From Aurifilum marmelostoma (Eukaryota; Ascomycota; Sordariomycetes; Diaporthales; Cryphonectriaceae): a DNA stretch of 64,000 nucleotides. The notes under the pieces are model-generated. The model did not search any database, was not told where the DNA came from, and saw nothing but the letters and a program-made list of their open reading frames with translations. Shown here in pieces: positions 34,293 through 44,900 of this stretch. The DNA lies in assembly GCA_027559495.1 (NCBI GenBank), contig JAMXSV010000016.1:868001-932000 (forward strand), in the 5' to 3' direction. Both the position numbers and the translations under genes were made by a program. Position 1 is the stretch's first letter. Each line of letters starts with the position of its first letter.

Positions 34293-34787
34293 AAAACAAA
34301 TGCGATAACCAAGACTCGAGGAGGAATAAAATGATCGAGTCTACCCCAGAGATATAACAAACAACAAACAATTGACGAATCACGAATGGGTGGATTGGCG
34401 TGGATTACGATGGGAACTCCATCCATAATGCATAATACTCAAAACAAACAGATTGGCGACGGAAAAAAAAACCTCGCTTCGTGGCTGATCAGCAAGGAAA
34501 ACGGGCAAGGCTACACTCAAATGAAACACCATCAGGTAGATGTTAACCTGAGAATAACGACATGGAATATAAGCCCCAAAGACACTGGCTCCTCGTGTGT
34601 AGTAGAAGAATGGCATTTCTCGTGAATATTCTGTTTCTCTATAACGCAGCTGGCTACGTGATGATAATAACCATGATAATATCCCCCCTTCTATGCCCTC
34701 ATCTCAATGGTTTTCCTCCAGCACACATCACTCAAATCCCGTCCTCAAGACCCTATCCTCAAATACTCTCCCTCGCCCTGACCCTCC
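34293..34787. other. Convergent intergenic region
   Basis: About 500 AT-rich bases between the 3' ends of two genes; the true 3' end of the minus-strand gene may lie inside it because a C14 run makes that frame uncertain. Confidence 0.45.
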
Positions 34788-35879
34788 TCACATCCATAGG
34801 CACCCCCCAACCCCCCATCGTGCCATCCTCCCCAGACACCTGCCTGACAACACAAACCACATCCAGCGTAACCCGCTCGACCCCCCCCCCCCCCTCTCGG
34901 CAGCCAACACCCCCTCGCTCCCCGCCGCAACACCCCTCAACAACCCCACCAGCGCCCCGGCAAACCCCTCCTCCCCAGCATCCGCCCACGCCCACCGCAG
35001 CCCCGGGCCCCAGACGCCCTCGACCGCCGACCTCGCCTCGCAGCGCGGGCTGAAGAACTGCGGCAGGCTCACCACGACCCCGTCGCCTGCCCTGTGCGGC
35101 AGCCCAAAGTGTGCAAAGAAGCGCTGCGGGTCGCGCGTCAGGTATGCGCGCAGGCGGCCTGCGGAGCGGCGCCGGCTGGCGGGCGTGGTGAGGTCGAGGC
35201 GCATGGGGTGGGCGGTGTGGCGGACGAAGCCGCCTTGGTGGGGGCGCTCGACGGTGAAGTAGAGGAGGGCCCTGTGGCGGCAGGGGGCTGCTGCTGGATC
35301 TGTTGGTTGAGGTGTGGGCGGGGTTGCTGGAGGGGTGGTGAGGATGGTGGTGGTGGTAGTGGTGCTGGATGGAGGCTGATGGCTCCAGACGTAGGGCTTT
35401 ATAATGGTGGTGTTGTCATCGTCATCAAACAAGGTGGATGGCACGGTGTGTGCGCTGCCGTAAGAGGTGGTCTCGGACGCGTCATCGCTAAATATGCTCT
35501 CTGATGATGAATGGCCCTCCTCTTTGACCTCGCCTTGCTCACCGTGGCCGGCTTTCAACCTCTGCAGCGTCTCGAGGACATTCCGGTGCAGCATCTCCGC
35601 CTGCCTCCGTGGGTAGTCGTCCTCTGAAGCTTTGACGACGACCACTGGACCGTCTTCTTGCCTGCGGTAGACTGGGCGGTAGCAGTTGAAGTCCACCTCG
35701 GGCGCGGGGGTGTCGATGATGACTCTGTGCGCTTTATCTCTGCAGCAAGGAAAGATGTTGCCCAGGGCTGCCCTCAGGCTGGAGGGGGATTTTGACGACG
35801 ATGGTTTGATCTTGCTGTCGTCTTCTGCGGCGACATGTTCCTCCTCCCACCACTTATGCTGGGTCTCTTGTTTTCCCAT
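34788..35879 (-). CDS. Unknown protein; C-terminal frame uncertain across a C14 run
   Basis: Minus-strand frame from ATG 35877-35879 (MGKQETQHKWWEEEHVAAED), 363 codons as sequenced. It has a polar, acidic N-terminal half with Thr/Pro-rich linker (TTTTTTILTTPPATPPTPQP) and a more structured second half (HRALLYFTVERPHQGGFVRH, RLRAYLTRDPQRFFAHFGLP). The coding strand then meets a G14 run (34881-34894). As sequenced it continues SSGLRWMWFVLSG; in an alternative frame it would read ERVTLDVVCVVRQVSGEDGT and end near 34759. The run length decides the C-terminus. No family recognised. Intronless. Confidence 0.6.
   Translation of the reverse strand: MGKQETQHKWWEEEHVAAEDDSKIKPSSSKSPSSLRAALGNIFPCCRDKAHRVIIDTPAPEVDFNCYRPVYRRQEDGPVVVVKASEDDYPRRQAEMLHRNVLETLQRLKAGHGEQGEVKEEGHSSSESIFSDDASETTSYGSAHTVPSTLFDDDDNTTIIKPYVWSHQPPSSTTTTTTILTTPPATPPTPQPTDPAAAPCRHRALLYFTVERPHQGGFVRHTAHPMRLDLTTPASRRRSAGRLRAYLTRDPQRFFAHFGLPHRAGDGVVVSLPQFFSPRCEARSAVEGVWGPGLRWAWADAGEEGFAGALVGLLRGVAAGSEGVLAAERGGGGSSGLRWMWFVLSGRCLGRMARWGVGGCLWM
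34881..34894. repeat. C14 mononucleotide run within a coding region
   Basis: Fourteen consecutive C inside the minus-strand gene 34788-35879; its length sets the frame of that gene's last 30-40 codons. Confidence 0.9.
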
Positions 35880-36553
35880 GACCAACTATCTCTCCTCGCA
35901 GCAAAAGAAACTGTGTGTTGGACCAATGTGGCTTCCTCAGACGGGTCTGTAACGGTTCGGACGTTGAGAACGAAGAGAAGAGTACCAGAAACAAGGAGGT
36001 GAAGACAACAGACACAGCAACAGAAGACCAGCTTCGAAACTTGTCACAAACGCACTATCGAGGAACACGTCCAAGAGTGTTCTATTCCAACAAATTTCAT
36101 TCCTTCCAGATGCCTTATATACTACCGAAACAAGCTGCATTGTCACGGAACAAGGCATTGATCCGTGCGAGGAGGACAACAAAGAAACCACCAAAGTATC
36201 CTTGACTGGATTGTGGATGTCCCGCCACATGACAACTTGAACGTGCAGACATTGTGACGGCCTTGCTTTGTTTGCCCGTATGATGCCACACACGTAACAA
36301 CAACTATGCCAGCACCATCTGTTTTATGTACAGTCTATCCAAGGCATTCACTGACCACACTCAGAATCGTATGCCGTATCTACAATTTCATATCGCGTGA
36401 CCTTTGATCTTCAGTCGAGATTTTACAATCCAAAGTCTATGTTCAGTTCGGTCGACTAACCCCGTGCGACCTTTTAATAAACAGCTTGTTTTGCCCATAG
36501 TCGCCATCATGACCATCGTAAAGTAACGGAGCAGTCCTTCGAAGGCCGTTCCC
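35880..36553. other. Intergenic
   Basis: 674 bases upstream of the unknown minus-strand gene and downstream of the SNF2 gene. Nothing recognised. Confidence 0.5.
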
Positions 36554-39357
36554 TCAGCTTTGCGAGTTGACACTCAGCCCAGTGGCACCCGTCGTCACAA
36601 TGCGGTATCCGTCTGCATTACCCGCACCATTGGCCGCACGGGCGTAGGCTGCATCGCTCCTAGAGAAGTGAGCTGATTAGACTCGTCGTCCTGATGTGCC
36701 GAACGTGCGCTACTAGGGAGGATAGTGCAAGCTTACCTGTCGCAGAGGACAGCAATGTCCTTGTCGCTCAGGACGTCCTTGTCTCCGGAAGCTTTGAACA
36801 CCTCGCCGTCCTTGAGCAGGAGATGGCGCAGTGTCTCCTTGTCCAGATCCTCATGTAGATCTTTCTTTTGGCCGAGCGTCCTATATGTACCTTTCCGGAT
36901 GACGAGCTTCTCCAGACGCCGCTTCGCATCCGCGCTCATCAACAGGCTGTCCTCTACAGTGTCCTTCGTTGCGAGGCGATACACGATCACAGGTCGTGTC
37001 TGGCCGATGCGGTGGCAGCGGTCTTGTGCCTGCAAGTCCTGCTGAGGGTTCCAGTCGGAATCGTACAGAATGACGGTATCTGCGCTGGCCAGGTTGATGC
37101 CCTGTCCGCCAGCTCTCGTGCCCAGGAGGAAGAGCTTGCACTCATCGCTCGAATTGAACCACTCGATCTGCTCATGTCGGTCCTTTTGCGAGACCGAGCC
37201 GTCGATGCGGCAGTGGTTCCAGCTTCTGAAAGCGCAGTAGTCCGTCAAGATATCCAGCTGCGTTCTGAACTGGGAGAAGATCAGGACCTTGTGCCCTCGC
37301 TCGAACAGAGCTGGCAGTAACCGGTCCAGCAGCAGCATCTTCCCCGAAGAGGTGATGATGGTCTCGTCAAATCCTTCGCCGTTGGGGAAAGGATCGTAGA
37401 AGTTTAGGGGAGAGTTGCACACCAGTCGCAGTTGCATCATGGGATTTCCCAAAGCCTTGGACGCAATCTGCTTCTTGGCAAGCTCCAGGGTGGCAGCACG
37501 CTCCATCTCCTCGGCGGACTCGGGAGTGCTTGTCGTCTCTGCGGTCTCATCCTCGGCGTATTTCTCTGCAATCTTGGCCTCAAAGTCGTCGTCCGAAAGC
37601 ATGTCATCGTCGGACTCGTCAAGCTTGTAAGATCTCTGAGCAGCCTTTCGACCAGAATTCCTGGTCGATCGCGAGGGTGTGCTTGTACCATTCGACTTTG
37701 CGCTCTTGGGCGTTGAGGTTCCTGAGGTGGGCGGCTCCTTTCGTTTGTTCGTCTTGGCAGCACTGCCCTTAGCAGGTCTACCACGCTTACGAGCCTTTCC
37801 CATCATCCGCTCGAAGGCGTTGTTACCCTTGGCAGCAGGGGACTTTGTTGTCGAAGCATCATCGGCCCCTTGCTTCTCAGCCTTGACGTTGACACTGGTA
37901 GCACGCGAAGAGCCGGGGGTGGTCTTTCTAGAACCGGCCGGTGTATTCGTCGTGCCAGTCAGCCGCTCGAAAAGCTTGTTTTCCAGGTAGGAACGGGTAT
38001 CGGCGGTTGTGTCTGTTATATTATTGTACAGATCCGTCTGCTCCTTGGTCATCGGCGCATATAAGACGTACTCGCGCTTCTTGGGCAGGTGGTGAGCGAC
38101 ATCCGCCTTCACGCGGCGGAGGAGTAGCGGCTGGAGGACAGTATGTATTTTCTTGACCAATTCATGATTCGCCTTGTCTTGGACAAATCGCTCCGTCCCT
38201 GCTTCGTCTTCCAGATCCGAAAAGTCAAACCAGGTCTCAAAGGCCTCCCAGTCTGTAAAGATGGCGGGCATAAGAAAATGTAAGAGCGACCAGAGTTCTT
38301 TCAGGTTGTTCTGAAGAGGTGTGCCGGTGATAAGGAATCGTGTCGCAGACGTGAACTTGCAGACTTCTTGGAACAAGCGCGACTCGGCGTTCTTCATCCT
38401 GTGGCCCTCGTCCTGAGACTGTGTCAGCGCCCACTCACACCCGTCAGGGGACAGAAGATTTGCATACAATGATAATAAGTTCCCAATTGATCTTGGAGAG
38501 CAGAGAGCTGTCCTTGATCACCATCTCGTAGCTCGTACAGACCACAGGGAACTTGTCGGTAGGTCTGCCGCCCTTGAGGTTCCGCAGCAATTGATTCCTG
38601 TGTAGTTTCTGGCGTTCCTCTGGAAGACCATGGTACATGAGGACAGGTATAGATGGAGCCCATTTCGTGAATTCGGATATCCAATTAGATAGGGTGCTCA
38701 ACGGAGCGATGATGAGGTGAGGGCCAAGGTAGTCCTCCACCTCCCGGAGATTACCAATGATGCCGATTGTCTGGATGGTTTTACCTGGAAATCAAGTCAG
38801 AGCACCGAAAAAGAACGGAATACATTCAAAGAACCGGGCAACTCACCTAGACCCATCTCATCAGCCAGGATACCACTCATGCCCTGAGCGCAGACCTCTT
38901 TCATCCACGTCACACCCTCGAGCTGATAGTCGCGCATGGTCCCACCGACCAGACACTTGGGCTGCTCAGTCATCTCGAGGTCGTGCGCGCCCAGGGCCTG
39001 GCCATCAAGAGAGGTGCCCACACGACCAAGCACCTGGGTCTTCTTGGTGAGGATGTCGGAGAAAGCGGCGCTCTGCCTCAGGAGGTCGTCGAGCTCCTTG
39101 GCCTTCTTGTCGCGATCCTCTTTCGTGACGAGCCGCCTCTTGCGCTTGAGCGAGGCATTTCGCTTGTTCTCAACCTCCAGATTGCGCTTGCGGGCCTCCT
39201 TCTCCTGGGCGGCGAGACGCTGATCGGGGATGTACTCATCGCCCGCCTCGGGAGACTCGGCTGGCGGCGGTGATGAGGGCATGCTGCTGGGGGCAGCTGG
39301 AGGAGAGGAAGAGGAAGAGCCGCCAGGATCTGATAAAGACGATACACTTGCAGGCAT
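36554..39357 (-). CDS. SNF2-family chromatin remodelling ATPase, LSH/HELLS/DDM1 type
   Basis: Four exons (38847-39357, 38468-38784, 36737-38412, 36554-36659) give 869 aa from the ATG at 39355-39357. An acidic/basic coiled N-terminus (about 40-120) precedes the ATPase. Motif I DEMGLG/KT is split by intron 1, motif II DEGH is created by splicing at intron 2, and TGTPLQNN, LLLRRVKADV, the helicase C block LLGTRAGGQGINLASAD and DRCHRIGQTRPV follow. Between the RecA lobes lies a basic low-complexity insert of about 150 residues (nt 37500-37960). The C-terminus LSDKDIAVLCDRSDAAYARA matches the LSH subfamily. In plants, mammals and Neurospora (MUS-30), LSH-type proteins act in the nucleus in DNA methylation or genome stability. 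Divergent from the Arc1p-like gene. Confidence 0.93.
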
Positions 39358-40134
39358 TTTCAAACTGGTTCGTGTGAGCGGGGGATGGTTGACGAAGATG
39401 AGGCTGAGAAAATGATCTCAGAAGCACGTTGCGCAAGATTCGTTGCTGCAAAGAAGGGCAAGAATGGCGGTAGCTGCCAAAGTGTATTATTTAAGCATTG
39501 GAGAATCTCCGAGAGACGAATAATTTGAGTGTGGTCACCCTGAAATAAGTATGTAGCTGTGAGGCTTCAGTTCTACATGAACTCGCCCTCATCACCAATT
39601 CAAGAACAGGGAAAAAGTCACGACCAGTGTGGCGACGACGGGCTCAAAGGACGAGCAAACGAAAAAGAAATACATGACATAATCGAGTCATTGGCGCGCG
39701 CATTCTCGCTTTGACGCGAAATCAACGCGACTGCGCCTGACACGATTAATTGACCATCTCTGCTTGGCAGCGGCTACTATAACAAGGGCGTCACTGATGA
39801 GTAAGCAGACAGGGCCCGGGGTGGGCGGACTACAGAAGGGCACGAGGTGGGGTGGGGCCTTGTTGGAGGGGTTGATTCACTGATTGAGCTTCTCTATCTT
39901 GGCTGCTGGGCAGAAAAATTAGTGACTCAACCCCCGCCATCCACTGTCACCACCACCACCGCCAAACATCCCACCCAATTCACCAAAGCTTTGAGGAAAG
40001 GAATTGTCCTCCTCAACCCACATCCATTCAAACTGTCCTTTCTTCGCCTCTTCCGCCCAGCGCTACAGGGCGCCTCCCTCGTCCGACCCTTCTCGACAGG
40101 ACCAGCAGCTCTCTACCGGATCAACACCACCATC
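39358..40134. promoter_or_regulatory. Divergent region between LSH-type gene and Arc1p-like gene
   Basis: 777 bases carrying both promoters. The last 288 bases (39847-40134) are open in frame with the Arc1p-like protein but contain no ATG; the final 34 codons, from a CTG at 40033-40035 preceded by AAA, encode a presequence-like stretch (see findings). Confidence 0.55.
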
Positions 40135-41331
40135 ATGGCAGCCATCTCCTCCCAGACCTACACCCCGACCGAGGAGGCCGAGATCCAGCAGTGGCTCACC
40201 ACCTCGGAGCGCCTCAAGACCTCGGGCGCCGAGACCTCCTCCATCCTCGAGGCCCTCAACACCCACCTCGCCTCCCGCACCACCCTCCTCGGCACCAAGC
40301 CCTCCAAGGCCGACGTCGCCATCTACGATGTACTCGCTCCGACCGTCAAGAAGTGGTCCCCTGAGGGGCGCACCGGCCAGGCTGGCCACCCCAACATCGT
40401 GCGCCACCTCGACTTTGTCCAGAACAGCCCTCTGTTCGGTCTGGCCGTTGCCGACGGCGCCAAGCTCGAGGTCAACCCGGAGGAGATCCTCTACGTGAAG
40501 CCTCCCGTCGACGCCCGCGCCGAGAAGGAGCGCCTCAAGAAGGAGAAGGCCGCAGCCGCAGCAGCCGCCGCCTCTGGAGACCAGCAGAAGACACTGGTTG
40601 ACCGCACCAAGGAGAAGGCTGTCGAGGTCAAGGACGCCGTGGTCGCTGCCGTGGCTGGCGAGGGCCAGGGCAAGAAGAAGGAGAAGAAGGAGAAGCAGCC
40701 CAAGCGAGAGAAGCCGGCCCCGCCGCCCGCCGCGCCGCTGTCGCCTGCACTGATCGACCTGCGCGTGGGCCACATCCTCAAGGCCATCAAGCACCCCGAG
40801 GCCGACTCGCTGTACGTCTCGACCATCGCGATGGGCGACCCCAAGGGCACCACCGACACGGAGGAGTACGAGGGCCAGGTCGTGCGGACCGTGTGCTCCG
40901 GCCTGAACGGCCTGGTCCCGCTCGAGGAAATGCAAGGGCGCAAGGTGGTGGTCGTGTGCAACCTCAAGCCCGTCAAGATGCGCGGCATCAAGTCGTCCGC
41001 CATGGTGCTGGCCGCGTCTCCCAAGATCAAGGAGGGCGAGGTCGATGACCACAAGGGTCCCGTCGAGCTCGTCAACCCGCCCGCCGACGCCCAGGCCGGC
41101 GAGCGCGTCTTCTTTGAGGGCTTCAAGGGCGAGCCCGAGAAGCAGCTCAACCCCAAGAAGAAGATCTGGGAGACCTTCCAGCCGGGCTTCACCACCAATG
41201 AGCAGCTCGAGGTGGCATTCGATGCCGCCGTCGTCAAGGAGCTCGAGGGCAAGGACGGCGTGGGCAAGCTGGTCACCGAGGCCGGAGGTATCTGTACCGT
41301 CAAGTCACTGAAGGGCGCCACGGTCCGATAA
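40135..41331 (+). CDS. ARC1: Arc1p/AIMP1-like tRNA-binding cofactor of aminoacyl-tRNA synthetases
   Basis: Intronless, 398 aa from ATG 40135. Residues 1-120 form a GST-C-like helical domain (EEAEIQQWLTTSERLKTSG, SKADVAIYDVLAPTVKKW) used for synthetase contacts. A Lys/Ala/Glu-rich linker follows (GKKKEKKEKQPKREKP near residue 185). Residues about 205-398 are the tRNA-binding OB fold plus EMAPII-like C-terminal domain (IDLRVGHILKAIKHPEADSL, VVCNLKPVKMRGIKSSAMVL, FQPGFTTNEQLEVAF). In yeast Arc1p binds methionyl- and glutamyl-tRNA synthetases in the cytosol and delivers tRNA. The open frame extends 96 codons upstream without an ATG and contains a mitochondrial-presequence-like segment, so a longer non-AUG form is possible. 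Confidence 0.9.
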   Translation: MAAISSQTYTPTEEAEIQQWLTTSERLKTSGAETSSILEALNTHLASRTTLLGTKPSKADVAIYDVLAPTVKKWSPEGRTGQAGHPNIVRHLDFVQNSPLFGLAVADGAKLEVNPEEILYVKPPVDARAEKERLKKEKAAAAAAAASGDQQKTLVDRTKEKAVEVKDAVVAAVAGEGQGKKKEKKEKQPKREKPAPPPAAPLSPALIDLRVGHILKAIKHPEADSLYVSTIAMGDPKGTTDTEEYEGQVVRTVCSGLNGLVPLEEMQGRKVVVVCNLKPVKMRGIKSSAMVLAASPKIKEGEVDDHKGPVELVNPPADAQAGERVFFEGFKGEPEKQLNPKKKIWETFQPGFTTNEQLEVAFDAAVVKELEGKDGVGKLVTEAGGICTVKSLKGATVR

Positions 41332-41904
41332 TCCACATCTGGTCCATCTTTCTCCCTGCTGGATCAAACCTTTCAGCGGCATGATGTAAACAGCTAGAGA
41401 TCAATATATATACTACACAAAAAGACAAGTACATAAAATACTAGAATATAACGAGCACGCCATCCTGCCAACTCGGCCGCTTCGTACCTTGTGTCGTCGT
41501 TCTTGAGGCATAAATGCTACCAGCATATTCTACAGGGTTTCAATCACGGATTTATAGGACATTTCAGTAAGCAAAATTTCAGTGTCTTGATCAGATCCAT
41601 TCATCTGCTATCGTGCAATGGACGAGCGACACATGGATCTCTAGGGTATTGATTGTACATGATCTTAACAGCAAATCTACCCTCTCTACCTGCTCCCTTT
41701 ATTTTGGTTCTTGCAACGCCTTTTTATCCTCCTGGCCCCTCTCATCCCCGCCCCACCCTTTTACCCAGCTCTCTTATATCATCAAAATCGAAAAAGATCC
41801 TCAGCCGTCAAACGCCGCGCAATGCCCAAACCCTGATGAAATTCGAAAACGTCGACAAAGTCCTCCTTCCAGATCACCCATCACCGTGCCCAGGATCCGT
41901 TTGT
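41332..41904. other. Convergent intergenic region
   Basis: 573 AT-rich bases between the Arc1p-like and RPO41 3' ends. Nothing recognised. Confidence 0.55.
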
Positions 41905-44900
41905 TCAGGAGAAGAAGTAGTCACTCCCCCTCAATTCATTCACATCAAAGTCACCCTTCTTGGGCACAGTCGGAAAGGAGAGAGGCAGCCACACCGTGGT
42001 ATGCCTTGCCTTCTTGACCGCCGGCTTCGCGAGGATGGTCTCCTGGAAGGACGTCACCTGGGTGTACCTCTTGAAGAATCCAAGAGGATCCCTGGAATCA
42101 GGTTGTGGCATTACAGGTTCGGCGGCTGCCTCCGCCTGGCCGCCGTCCACGTCATCCTCGAGCTCGGCTTGGGGCTCCGCCGCAGCATACATGTCACTCT
42201 CCTCAGCGCCCATGGCGTCTGCATCTGGCGCTGCACCTTCAGGGATATCGCCTTCGTCAGCCTCGGCAGCGGGCGAGGACGACATGCTACCCAGGGCAGT
42301 TCCGCTGAGATCCTCCTGCACGACATCGGCACCGCCCTCAGAGGCAAGCTGTGCATAGATGCTCGCCGGGGTGACCATGTCCTGGCCCTTCTGGCGCTCG
42401 GCTTCGTCTTCGGAGCTGAGGAGATCGAGCCTCTGCTTCTCCATGAGGACCTCGTCCCTGCCAGTCATCTTCCTCTTGAAGTTGTTGCGCCACTTCACGA
42501 TGGCCTTGCCGGCCGGTGAAGACTGGTCGATCTGGGCCATGTACAGTCCTCCCTTGTACCTCGCCTCGAACTCGGACAGCAGCCGCTTGATGACGTCCTC
42601 ACTGTGGATCCGGATGAAGGCATCACGTAGCACGCGGTTCATCACATCGACGTCCGCGGCATGAGTCCAGAAGGAGTCGTGCACGGCGGCGAAGCTGAGA
42701 CCGAGCTCATCGCATTCCAGGGCGGACAGCAGCATGTGGCTGGCGTCCAGGGAGTGGATGAAGTTGGGCGGGAAGGCCTGGAGCTGCTTGCGCCGGTTGA
42801 CAGGGTCAAAGTGGTTCGGGTTCTGAAGGACAAGGCTCTGCATGCACGTCTTGACGACTTTGCTGCTGTTCTTGCGGTATGGCTGGACAACCGGCATCCG
42901 CAGCGGAGTCGTCCAGACGATCGTCGACCGGCACAGGGCCAGCAGATCCCGCCTAGTGACGATGTCTTTGGAACGGGAAGAGCCCTTCTGTAACTCGACG
43001 TCTTCCTCGGCTATCTGCTTGAGCTGCTCTGCTGTGAGGGCGCGGCACACCCTGCCACCAATCTCCCCGAGCCAGTACTGGATATCGTGGGCTCCTCTGA
43101 ACATGGTAGACAGTGCCTTGAAGATCTTTTGTGTGATGTAACTCGAGACCAGACCGGCCTGGATGCCTGTGTCCTTCTCCAGTGTCGGGTAGAGGGCGTC
43201 GATCTGCTTCAGGACCTGCTTCTTGGCACCAGTGAAGGTGACGCCGTAGACGTTGGTCATGACAGTCTGCTTGACGACCTTGCGCTTGATCTTGTCCTGG
43301 AAGGCTTTGGCGATGGGATTGCCAAGCTCGGCATCCTCGACGACATCCGCCCTGACCAAGTCCGCGACTGCGCTGTAGACGTCGGCAGGCTTGTCGCCGG
43401 GTGCCAGGTTGACCTGGCGAGCACCCCAGCTGTCGCCACCCAGGGCGGCATAATGCTGCAGGCCGTTGCACGTTCCGTCCTGGTGGATGGGCATGGTGGA
43501 GACGAACTTGGCGGGGTCGGGGGAGTCCAGTGCAGCCTTCAGCTCAAAGCAGGTCGCCAGACACTGCCATGGGTCCTCTGCCGTGAGCCACCACCGCTTG
43601 CCCTTGAGCGGGTTATTTGCGGAATCGTAGATGTTGGCGAGATTCTCCATGGCAAACGCCTCCCTGTCCTTCAGGCTGGCCTTATCATAACCGTAAACAT
43701 TAGCCAGGTGGACCTTGAGCCACATCAGGCCCCGTTCACCTAACACCTTGCCCTTGGAGAACCGGAGCAGCCCGCGCACGTGGTCCGCGCCCATGTGGTT
43801 GAGGTAGGTCGGGACGGGATACGCCCTCCCTCGGAAGTCGACGTTGTGTGGAAAGAAGAACTCTTGGTCTCGGAAGGCCCTTGCGATCTCGAGCTGGAAG
43901 TTCATGTAGCACCGGACGGAGTGATGTGACATCTTCAGGTTGTGTGCTTGTTTCAGGGCCTTTTGCCAGGCTCGGCGGGCCAATGGGTCGGCGGATGCCT
44001 CGGGCTCTTCAGGGACATGAAGGTCGGGGTGCAGCGGCGGGATCTTGGCGAGGGCCTCGCCTGTGTTCCAAGCCTCCAGGAGGACGTTGAAGACGGGTCG
44101 GTTGATTCTCCAGGCAGTCTTGCCGAGAACATCAAGTCCCTTCAGGACCTGTTCGAGATCGCCCTGGGCAAGAGCGGCCTCGGCGTAGAGCCTCTGGTCC
44201 TGTTCACCGGCCTTCATCCTCACCAGGGCCACCGGAGAGTCGATGTAACCGCCCTTGTCAAATTTCGTCCAGGGCTGTGGCTCGACAACCATGGGCAGGT
44301 GTCTTGCCAGGAAGTCGGCTTTTGGTTCCTTACGCATCGTCTCGGCAAACACGGGATGAGCCATGAGCACACCGATCTTCCTGCCCCTCCTGAACTGATG
44401 GTTGTGAGCAAAGGCGGGCTGCATAGACGACACCTTCTCGTTGCTCTCGGGATGATCACGGACCACCCTGACTTTGGCAACCTCTGCCAGGCCGGAGAGG
44501 AGTACAGCACCGATCTTGGACCTGAGAGAGAGAGGCCAGGTTCTGAGCCGTTCCTTGCGGACTTCAGGCGTGGCAAGCCTGGGCGTATCAGATGCCTCGA
44601 GCTCGGCACTGACACCTTCCTCAGGACTCACTAGGCCGTCCCCCCTCTTGTGATTTTTGTTGCTGTTGTTTCTGCCGAAGCCACTCCAATTTGCCCTGAC
44701 GAAGCTTAGCTTGGTGGTCGTCGGCCCATTTGCGGGCCTGTATGTCCTCCTCGGCGGTTCTGGAAAGGTGATTGATGATGATGCTCAGGGCGACGCCCTT
44801 GTCGACGCCGGAGTAGGCAAGACAGTTGATGGCCGTGAGGATGGTGATGGCGGCGAGGCGCGAGGGTGTGGACTGCATGAGCACCGGGCCCCACACGCAG

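Noticed and set aside
40063..41052. Minus-strand frame of about 329 codons rich in Leu and Gly
   Set aside because: Antisense shadow of the Arc1p-like coding region, with no recognisable domain.
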